A DNA stretch of 20,794 nucleotides from positions 115,578 to 136,371 of the forward strand of contig MNCI01023897.1 in assembly GCA_015680685.1 (NCBI GenBank), read 5' to 3'. The number at the start of each line of letters is the position of its first letter. Position 1 is the stretch's first letter. This document shows, in pieces, positions 9,230-17,932 of this stretch. Under the pieces are notes generated by a model. The model saw nothing but the letters and a program-made list of their open reading frames with translations. It was not told the origin of the DNA and did no database searches. The position numbers and the translations under genes were made by a program. The DNA is from Gnetum montanum (Eukaryota > Streptophyta > Gnetopsida > Gnetales > Gnetaceae).

Positions 9230-12200
9230 CTTATGGTTGGACCAGTTGTGGTTTCACGTGATATGGTAGAGGAGAGTTCTATTGGCAACTCATAAATCAT
9301 TGTTGCTTAAGGAGCTCTTATCTCTGGTCTCTAGTGATTCATCTGGGATGAATCGGACCTAGTCTCTGCTTCGGTTTCCACCCATATGACATGTATCGAG
9401 ATGGCATTGATTGAATTGTGCAAGATGTGATATCCTTGCACTCCCACTTACCCTAGATACAGTGAGTATGGGAATTACAAATTGGGACATGTTGGTTCCC
9501 ATGTACCTTAGGATGGAGGGCCTTTGGACATGTGCTTTTGGTGAGCCTTGTTTTGGGTGGATAAAGATCGTTGCTAGTAGACTTCATACGTTTTTGTTTG
9601 CAATTGTATGTTGTCTAGCTGTGTATGCATGTCTTGGTTATGTTTTCAAATTTTGCTCGGTTGTTGTTTTCATCATGTCTATCATTCATAACGCAAGGCT
9701 AGTGCTGCATGCGGTGTGATGATTTGTTGTTGAGATTGTTGAGAATGCATTTTGAGGCTACTTGTGCCATCCCAAAGCCAAATGTTTGTTGTCTTGTTTT
9801 GACAAACTCTTGTGCTTTAGGCATGATTGCCCTTATGGTAGACCTTTCATGAGTTGTGCTCCCTTGTTTGAGCTGGTTGTGTTGCCCTTGGGTTTGTGGC
9901 ATCACTCCTTTGATTAGTGAGATTTCTTTGGACACTTTGATTTGGAGACCTTCTAGTGTGGGTCATCCTATTGTTGGTTCTTGTTGAGACCACACCTCTT
10001 TTGATGAGAGTCTTTCTTGTGGATGCATCCTTCTTGATGTTGCTTGTCGTGGCAAGAATTGGTTTTATGAAGACCTATTATTGGCTAAACCTTGGTCTTC
10101 CACCTTATTTTTGAGTTGAGATATCAATTCCTTATTGCCCACGCCTCTTATGAATGTGTTGAGATTTTGAACATGGTTGGGACTAGTGTTAATGGCTGGG
10201 AATGTTTGTCGTATATGAATCTTGGAATTTTGAGAGTGTTCTAGCTCTCTCTGGGTGTGCCTCATGATGAATTCTTTTGTGTGAGTATATCTAATTGACC
10301 CATCAAAATTTTGCATGATTGATCTCTATGCGTGTTGCTGAGGTATTGCTCTTTATGATGTTGCGAGAATGATATTTCTTTGTTATATGATCATGCTTGA
10401 TGGTTGTATATGAGGTTGATGTGCTAATCATGTTCCTACTGACTTCTCTGTTTCTGAGCTATTGTCTCAGTCTTTGCAGGCAGCACAAGTACAAAGATAC
10501 GGCCAATGGTGACCTCAGTTGATTCTGTGAGGACTATGTCTATGGGAAAGATGTGTGCTCTTGAGACCTTCATGAATTGATTATTTGGTCTCAGAATCCC
10601 AACATTGGGTTGTGGATTTATTAGTACCTTGGCTGTGATGAAATAGTAGGTACATCATGATTTGTTTGTCTCTCTGTACTAGGTGAGCACTAACAGAGGA
10701 TGGTGATCCATCCTAGACCCTATAAATATTGGGTTTGCAAATGGCATATAATGGTATCCTTGGCCATGCTAGATATTGATGGCCTAGGAGTGGCCAATGC
10801 CTTGATGTCCCACTATGGCAAGTGGTGGATACTCAGTTGGCATGTTCTGTTATTTGATCATTGCACTCGTGTCCCGAATCATTTTTGTTCAATGGCAGTT
10901 GTGTAGTGAGTTTAAGTGTGATGGTTGCTCATGTATGTGTAGAGATAGTTGTGCAGTGGATGCAATGTGACTGATGATTGTGTACATTCCACGATAGAGA
11001 TAGGTTTTTCTTAAAACAGCATGGTACTTTCTTGGTATGCTCCTGGTGGCCTAAGCCTTTTAGCTTAGGATGGGTTTGGGTAGTTTGTCCTATAGCCTTC
11101 TAGGCCTGAGTAGCATTCCCAAATACCATGTATTGTGCTCACTGAATGTATTCCTATCCTCAGGTGTGTGAGATTGTAATGTAACATTGTGATATTCTTA
11201 ATATTAATAGTTTATGCACACAAAAGTGCTAGATGTTATTGCCCTATGTGAGTTAATTGTCTCCTTGTTGTAGGCCTATGCCACACCCTATGACAAGGCC
11301 AAGCTTGATGTATCATGTGTTCCTAGTGCTCATTCTTGAAGCACCTTCTCTATATGTTGTAAGCAGCCTTTATGCCTTGATGTGTAATTTTGTTGAAAAC
11401 CCCATGGAAAATTCTCTTGTTGCAATATGCTGTTGTAACAAGTAGGCCATGGCATGTCCTTGCCCAAGGTGCTCTTGAACTGGTGCCATGTGTTCTTGGT
11501 GATATTGGCATGCCATGATGGTATGTCCTTCGATGAATGCTCTTGAGATAAGAAAAGTCTTGGGAACACTTCCTCTTGGGTTCCTACACTAGCAAAAATC
11601 TTATCCACAGGTGATCAATGGTTATATGTAGCCTAAAATACAAACAAATTGGTTCGATGTGCTTGATCTTGATAGCTAGTGTTTCACAATGGCCACGTGA
11701 ATCACAATGGTAGACTAAAATTTAAATCAAGGTAATGCTACAATGTCTAGTTGTGGAATAGAGTTGAGTTCTGGGTATTAACACCTAGACTCCCTCTTCC
11801 ATACTGGATGTGATCGTGGAGTAGTTTTGCAAACATTGGGATGGTGGTCCATCCTTGAATAAATGATGTTATAGTTATAAAAACTATGAATTTTCTTGGT
11901 GGGCTTGCTGGGTGGACTTGGATGTGCTCAAAAACACTTAAGCCTATGTTCTCATGATTGGGGGCATCTAGTGCTTCATGGATGATGGTGTGCTCTTTTG
12001 ATCAGTTGCTTTTGGTGCTTCTAAGGGCTATGATGCACTCTCATGGCTTGGGACTTATTGGTGCTTTTGTGGACTATGGTGTGATTTCATGACTTGGGAC
12101 TCATTATGCCTAGCAAGCTATAATGTCTTACTGAATCTCCTCTGTGTACTTTGCTCCTTGTGTATACTAATGTATCACATAGTCTCTCCTTAATGTATTA

Positions 12201-12663
12201 TCTCATTTCTCTGGTGTATTGTTAATTCATGTTAGTGTCTTAACCTCTTTGGTGGGACAGCAGGGCTAAGCACTACATTACTTGGTGAATCTCTAATCCT
12301 ATGAGGGGTCATTCTCCATTCTATTGGATGCCCTCTTCAATTCTTGAAATAATAATGTAGGTTGTATCACAATAGTTGTTCCCTAGATGGGATTTAGAAG
12401 CAGTTGATGTTTGGGACTTGTTCCTATCAGTGGTCCCATGTTCGTGAACTCTTGGGGCTTGTTTTTAGAGACAAAATGTTGTTACCTTAGTGGAATTCAT
12501 GGAACCTTCTTTGTGAGGCTATGTTGTTGATGTATCATAAATGGATATATCTCCCTTCTTATAAGCAAGGCATGATTTTCTGTACTCTCTCTCAAATTTT
12601 GAGGCTCCAAAGGGACTTCCTTGTTGTGGTTCTTTGGTAGGTCACCCTTATTGTAAACCCTTT
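9230..12663. other. Anonymous, probably repeat-derived sequence
   Basis: About 3.4 kb lie between two solo LTRs with no gene I can support. The plus strand is strikingly T- and G-rich, so the minus strand is A/C-rich like the coding strand of the retroelement at 15.3-20.7 kb. Minus-strand frames such as 9699-9935, 10065-10316 and 11330-11608 are rich in Gln, Asn, Lys and His but show no recognisable domain. This fits a decayed minus-oriented transposon, without proof. It holds a 46-bp tandem duplication (12014-12105) and two copies of a GGATGG-CCATCC inverted motif. Confidence 0.4.
12014..12105. repeat. Tandem duplication, 2 x 46 bp
   Basis: Units 12014-12059 and 12060-12105 align without gaps, with 11 mismatches, most of them transitions. 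Both start GGTGCTT and contain TCATGxCTTGGGACT. It is a local duplication that has since decayed. Confidence 0.75.
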
Positions 12664-13462
12664 TGATGAGTGATGAGGTACCCCTACATTCAACCATATG
12701 AATACGAGTGTTTCATGCACGATCCGGTTGAACTTCGCAGACGGGCTAGTTGTGGTATCTAGACAGTTATTCGTAGGTCACAGTTCATTATCTTCCCACC
12801 TAGACTAGTATTAGCTTTGTCACATATGGTTTAGTCCAGAGTGAGGTGTATGATGTGTTTCTACACTAGTACTACTCCTAAGTATGATGGAAAGTAATAT
12901 TAATTAAACTAGGAGAGAGAGAGAGAGAGAGAGAGAGAGTCTAAGCTAGCTTAAATGTAATGAGCATCCTTTCCTTAATCATCTATACATATCTTGGACC
13001 TCGTGCACAACTGCCACTGGGATTACCAAGTACATGGCCTAAGTACACTACTGGGTTACCAAGTAGTCACACTTGAATGCTCGTGATTAAGTCGTACTCC
13101 TTCTATGTTACTAGGAGATAAGGGTGAAGAGATATTAACTAAGAAAGTAGTAAATAACAATTAAATAAATAATTAATCTAAGTGGATGCTACAATGGTGA
13201 AGTAATCTCGATCTTTATTGCCGGTCATGTGCGTGTCCAAGTACGTCACACTCGAATAAGCATGCCGTACAATTACAATTACCACACTGCTGGCATGCAC
13301 TGGGAGGAAAGGGTTGAGACGAACTTAAACTTAAAAGCTTACAATAAAATCTAAGAACTAATGCCAAAACCAAGTGGGTTGTGATAACGGGGGTCTGATA
13401 TTAGGACCTAGTATCTTGTATCAGGGCTCCGATAACTGGGCCTAACAGACCATGACTCATCA
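12664..13462 (-). mobile_element. Solo LTR, Ty3/gypsy family, with perfect 5-bp TSD
   Basis: On the plus strand the repeat reads TGATGAGTGATGAGGTACC at 12664 and ends in GACTCATCA at 13462, about 799 bp. It is flanked on both sides by CCTTT (12659-12663 and 13463-13467), a perfect target-site duplication, so this is a complete solo LTR left after recombination. The minus orientation is shown by TTTATT at 13214-13219 (AATAAA on the minus strand) and by the shared end words. Its U3 (about 13310-13462) is diverged from the other copies and lacks a clear TATAAATA. A (GA)13 tract sits inside it. Confidence 0.9.
12913..12939. repeat. (GA)13 microsatellite inside the LTR
   Basis: An uninterrupted GA run lies within the solo LTR. 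It is absent from the other LTR copies in this window and so probably expanded after insertion. Confidence 0.9.
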
Positions 13463-13872
13463 CCTTTGGGAACGAATCATGTATTGTTTTCAGTTTGTAG
13501 TTGATGTTGGTGAAGCCCATTCTTTCTAAAATTGTCTTGAGGACCTAGTCCTCCTATGGGCAAAATGTTCTTGTTGACTCACATTTGTTGTTTAGGCCGG
13601 ATGGTAATAGGCGATGGTGTGGCCTTGTGCACCACAATTGTTGTAAATGGGTTGGACTAGGATGTATGAAACAAAAACACAGATCTCCCAGGATGAAACA
13701 AAAATCCCTCTTGGTAAAATTTTTAAGGGAGGAACTCTTTCATTTCTCGAGTTATTCTTAAGGTGGAATCAAATGTGGGTAAGACCTATAAATCAATGTC
13801 TTCCCTCTCCTGGTAGCAATTTGACAATATGGTTGTGTTGACTATGTGGATCACTTGGTTATGTATCATGGG
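13463..13872. other. 410-bp anonymous block between two LTRs
   Basis: No coding region or RNA gene is recognised. It ends ATCATGGG just before the plus-oriented LTR at 13873, which resembles the TCATGGGGG polypurine-like tract of the minus element. The end of this block could therefore be the last internal bases of a plus-oriented element, in which case the LTR at 13873 would be a 3' LTR. Confidence 0.35.
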
Positions 13873-14460
13873 TGATGAGCCGCGATATCACGTTGGCCCC
13901 TGCGATATCGCGTACACGATATTGCAGCCCACTGCCAGGTCTATAAATAAGAGGTAGCTTTCCCTTGTTCAATCATCTAGAGTTAGTCCCTTAGCCAAAC
14001 TATAGCAATTTTACCATTCCAGAGTTAGAATAATTTCCATGTGCCTGCAGTAGGAGTCTCAAAGTGAACGAATCTTTATTCGAGCAAACTGTACCTGAGC
14101 ACACATTTGTGTACGACAATAAAGACGAACTTTCTGATAAACCTTGCAGCATATGGACTAAGCTAAATAGGATTTAATTATTGTTAAATTTTTAAATGCT
14201 TTCCTATATAATTAATCTCTCTCAACCCTTGACTCTCCTAGTTAAGTGCATTCAGTACAACCGCTTCAAACACGTGTGTAATGCTTGGTAACCCAATAAC
14301 GAGTAGCGTTTGGTAATCCCAGCAGCGTTGCATTGGTTTAGGGTGTGTGTAGCAAGTGGGGACAAATACTGGTGCTAGGATAATTAGAACTTAGTTAATA
14401 AATAGTTAATGAAAGTCAATCATTTAGTCTCTTCACCTTTCCCCTATTAGCATAGGCATT
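13873..14460 (+). mobile_element. LTR truncated at its 3' end by the adjacent minus-oriented LTR
   Basis: It begins TGATGAGCCGCGATATCACG, with TATAAATA at 13942-13949 and AATAAA at 14118-14123. It aligns with the reverse complement of 15300-14669 almost throughout, but stops at ATTAGCATAGG (14446-14456), about 220 bp short of a normal LTR end. The next LTR begins at 14461. Either the minus element inserted into this LTR, so that its remainder lies beyond the right edge of the window, or an internal rearrangement removed the end. Its core is similar by eye, roughly 80%, to the neighbour. Confidence 0.8.
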
Positions 14461-15300
14461 TGATGAGTGGTGAGGTACCCCTACACTCAACCATACGAAT
14501 ACGAGCGTTACACGCGCGATTCGGTAGAACTCCATAGAGTAAGTGCCTACACGCCTCATGGGACACTTAAGGTTAATCATTCATTGTCTTCCCAGACTTA
14601 CTTGTAGTTGTCACGGTTGTATGGTTAAGTCTGAGGTATGTGATTTTTATGTCTTTTCAATTTTATCTCCTATGCTAATAAGGTGAAGGGTGAAGAGACT
14701 AATTGACTAACTTTAACTAACTAACTAAGATTTAATTAACCTAGCATCAGCATCCGTTCCCACTTACTGTTCACACCCTAAACCAATTCAACCTTCGTTA
14801 CCAAACGCTATTCGTTACTGGGATCACCAAGCGTAACGCACGTGCTCGAAGCGGTCGTACTGAATGCACTTAAATATGGGAGAAGGGTGAGAGAAATTAT
14901 TTAACTAATAAAGCATTTAAATGATAAACAGTAAAAAATAATAAATAAATTCCTATTTAGCCTATTCCATGCACTGCAAAGTTTATCCAAGAAGTTCGTC
15001 TTTATTTCCGTACACAAACTTGTGTTCAGGTACAATGTTTGCTCGAGTAAAGATCCGTTCAATTTGGAGTTCCTACTACGGGCACATGGAAATTATTCTA
15101 TCTCTAGAGAGGTAAAACTGCCAGAGTTTTGCTACAGTCTAGGCCTAGAATGAGAAACAAGGGAGAGCCACCTCTTATTTATAGACTTGGTGGTGCACTG
15201 CGATATTGCGTACGCGATATCACAGGGGACGACATGATATCATGTACGCAATATCATAGGGGATGCGATATCGTGGCCCATGTGATATCGCGTCCCATCA
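14461..15300 (-). mobile_element. 3' LTR of the minus-oriented Ty3/gypsy element
   Basis: It runs on the plus strand from TGATGAGTGGTGAGG (14461) to CCCATCA (15300), 840 bp, so the minus-strand termini are TGATG and CATCA. TATTTATA at 15176-15183 is a TATA box on the minus strand and TTTATT at 15001-15006 is AATAAA on the minus strand. On the sense strand TCATGGGGGTA precedes it, as expected of a polypurine tract beside a 3' LTR. Its 3' portion matches the 5' LTR fragment at 20697-20794 closely. The U3 (15190-15300) carries a cluster of GATATC-centred palindromes. Confidence 0.88.
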
Positions 15301-15302
15301 TA

Positions 15303-15322
15303 CCCCCATGACTGAATGAAAA
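15303..15322 (-). other. Polypurine-tract-like site next to the 3' LTR
   Basis: On the sense (minus) strand this reads TTTTCATTCAGTCATGGGGG and is followed by TA and then the LTR start TGATG. The G-run directly beside the LTR is where second-strand synthesis would be primed. A copy matching at 18 of 20 positions lies at 17211-17230. Confidence 0.6.
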
Positions 15323-17122
15323 CTCGTCCTTGAGTTCCTTACAATAATATCGAGAAGGTATGGGATTATTGACTCAAATGGAACTAATGGTGAATGGGAT
15401 GACATGTGAACGAATCATCATTACAAGACAAAACAAAACTGGTGTTCACGAAAACAAGAGTGAATAGTTATACATTTGACATCAAGCCTCATTTGGCAGC
15501 TAAGAGAGAAGAGAGAAGAGAAAAGAAGTCTACTGCTACCAATGCCAGGATTTCACCTTTCGTTGTCCATCTATAAGCACGCCATCAATCTTGCTCCTTG
15601 CATAGCTGCTTCAACACCGATTCATTCCAAGTGTTTCCTCCAGATCCAATCCATTGTTGCATGATTGCCATCTGCACACACAACACAGTCTTATATTAGC
15701 AAGGGTAAATGAATCATCATGTAATTGATACCTTGCTTCAGCAAAAAGTCCATTGGTTGGGTTGTAGTATGGCTGATTGCGGATCTGGAGATATAATAGT
15801 GGTGACTACCGAAGGTGTAGGGGTTAGGAGAAAATCGAAAAAATTGGGTTAGGACCCCCATGACTGAGAGCGATCCTCCGGTAGCGATAGAATGGAGAAG
15901 GAAAAAGAACAAGAAAGATGGAGAAAAAGAGACAACTAGAATGTCGATGAAGTGGATGTCAAGATGGAAATGAACAAAATAGAGTGGATTGCAAAAATGT
16001 TAAGGGAAAGAATTTAATAGATGCACCAAATAGGAATGCTAGTGGGTCCTCCCCAAAGCAGGCTCATGCCCTTAATGCCCTAACAAACCCACATTCAAAG
16101 AGCCCGTAGGCTTTGGGAATGTCCTTTGGAATAAGAGTTAAAGTCTTAACTGCAAGAATTTACCAAAAAGAAAACAATGCATCCACCAAGATATACACTA
16201 ATGATACAACCGGCAATGAGGTGAACAATGGAGGAAGAATGATGGAAAGAAGAAAATGGAATGGAATCTCAAGAACAAGGTGATGTATAGCCCCTTGTGT
16301 AGTTAATGATTAATGTGACTTGCTAAATCCCATTCCAAGTCTAACCTCAAACAAACCATATCCAATGACTTCGCATTAATGCATTCGGCCAATCCATCCA
16401 CTTGAATAACAAGAATGCCTCCCCCAAGAGCCACCACCATTCCGACGAAACGAAGGAGAAGAGAGAATGGAAAGTGAGAAGGACCTTAGTTAGAGGGAAC
16501 ATGTTTATTTTAGTTCCATAACTAGTGCTTGTAGCCCAAGGGACTATTTTGTCTAAGGGGTGTGCTTTGAATTCTCACTTTTTTCTTTCTTTTTGTTTTT
16601 TTTTTGTTTATTCGTGAGAACCACACCATGCAAAGACTTTGTTATTTTTATTAACATAGCTTCCCGATAATTGAGTGACATTGGAACCGTAAGAAAACTC
16701 GAGAAGAAAACATCCAAGCACCTAAGAGAATGGCCAACACAAATGCATCAAGTTCCCTTGAAGTCACATCCTTTTCAAGCCTTGAGTCCTTCCTTAGTTT
16801 GTGAAATACCTGGTCACTGATTTGTTTTAGTTCTGAATTGAAAAAGGGACTGTATAGTTCCAAGCCAATAGAGACCATAGATTTTTGTTGATGAATGGAT
16901 GAAGTGAACTCATTGCCTATCATATCAAAAGAAACATACCTTAGTATCAACATCATAACATAAAGGTAAAAACTAAACATTAGCAATCAATAGGAAAATA
17001 GTTCATACCATCATGAAGAACACTTATTAGGTGACAAACTTACAAGATGGATAACACACACACAAAAAATGAAAAAGTATAATGATGTTGTAAAACAAAA
17101 ACAAGAAAAGTTAAAGAAATTT

Positions 17123-17166
17123 GGAAAACAAAAATGTACAAAACAAAAATGTGTAAAACAAAAACT
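17123..17166. repeat. Short A-rich tandem repeat (about three units)
   Basis: Imperfect units of the form AAAACAAAAATGT are repeated about three times. This is low-complexity sequence within the retroelement. Confidence 0.6.
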
Positions 17167-17320
17167 TAAAAGAACTGAGAGCCTCCAATGATCAGCATAG
17201 GTGGCCATATCCCTCATGACTGAATGGAAAGGGAGAGATTCAAAATAATGAACGTCTATTTGAATTTCTTAGAAGTGTCCAAATTCTCCCGATTGATGTT
17301 CTTAGATTAAGGGGTGGAAG

Positions 17321-17932
17321 TCAGTAATGCTCATACTCCAATGTATCTATGCCTTCATTGTTAGTGTGGGTTGTTTCCCCAGTTTGTTCCATGCATATTG
17401 GTGGATTGCTCTTTTGATTAGTTGTCAACCACGGGGTGTCCACTACTTGTGTGGTTGCTACATACAGGCATCTCTGTATTTGTGTTTCTAGGGCACTCTG
17501 GTTACATGAAAGAGATGCTGAGCATTCCTCCATGTCATCACCCTCTGAGTCACTGTATGTGATGCATGGAACTTTCTTCTTCTCGATCTTTCCATAAATG
17601 TTTACCTTAGATATCTCCAAGGAAAGATCACGGATCCCTAGGTACGCATCTATTATACTCAGCCATGGCCTTCTCATTATAATTGGAAAGCCCTTGTTGT
17701 TGCTGTTGACTTCTATCACCAGGAAATCAACTGGGTATGACCAACCACACACAGTGGTAATGATGTCCTCCACCAATCCCAAGGGAATGGTGATGGATTG
17801 GTCAGCCAGCACATGTTAAATATTGCTCTTCTTGAGTTGGGGCAAGTTCCAAGCTTGATACATTTCTTGTGAGATTAAGTTGACTCTAGAACCTAAGTCA
17901 AGAAGAGCCTTATGTGGTTCATTCCTAGTGAC
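17321..17932 (-). pseudogene. Retropepsin (aspartic protease) domain, interrupted
   Basis: This is the protease region of the retroelement polyprotein, which would cleave Gag-Pol in the particle. On the minus strand the active-site segment reads LLDLGSRVNLIS, with Asp-Leu-Gly at 17899-17891 where a typical enzyme has Asp-Thr/Ser-Gly. Further on come VCGWSYPVDFLVIE and then GFPIIMRRPWLSIIDAYLG, in the place of the family's second conserved segment (ILGRPWL-type). An in-frame TAA at 17816-17818 separates the active-site part from the rest, and another TAA (17933-17935) separates it from gag. The changed active-site residue, the replaced Gly in the second segment and the two stops all argue that it is inactive. 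Confidence 0.75.

Larger units (their letters stand above)
15301..17320 (-). other. Element internal block without recognised coding domains
   Basis: Reverse transcriptase and integrase would be expected here in a full element, but no long frame or YxDD-like, RNase H or integrase motif appears on either strand. The frame at 16986-16651 (minus, 111 residues) and the Phe/Cys-rich frame at 17217-17011 (minus) are not recognised. Purine-rich and A-rich low-complexity tracts are present (near 15500-15530 and 17090-17166). Near-identical 20-bp words at 15303-15322 and 17211-17230 bracket most of the block. Confidence 0.55.

Noticed and set aside
11330-11608. 92-residue minus-strand frame as a Gag fragment.
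   Set aside because: Composition is reminiscent of retroelement protein, but no Gag, protease or zinc-knuckle motif can be pointed to.
15190-15300. Palindromic GATATC cluster as a CRISPR-like or origin-type array.
   Set aside because: Units are irregular, there are no spacers of constant length, and the cluster lies exactly in the U3 of an LTR.
16651-16986. 111-residue minus-strand frame inside the retroelement, as an env-like or extra gene.
   Set aside because: No recognisable motif, no clear signal peptide and transmembrane pattern of an env-like protein, and the surrounding element is decayed. It is kept only as part of the anonymous block.
17011-17217. Phe/Cys-rich 68-residue minus-strand frame as a membrane peptide.
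   Set aside because: It is the translation of an A-rich low-complexity tract on the plus strand, so the hydrophobic look is a compositional artefact.
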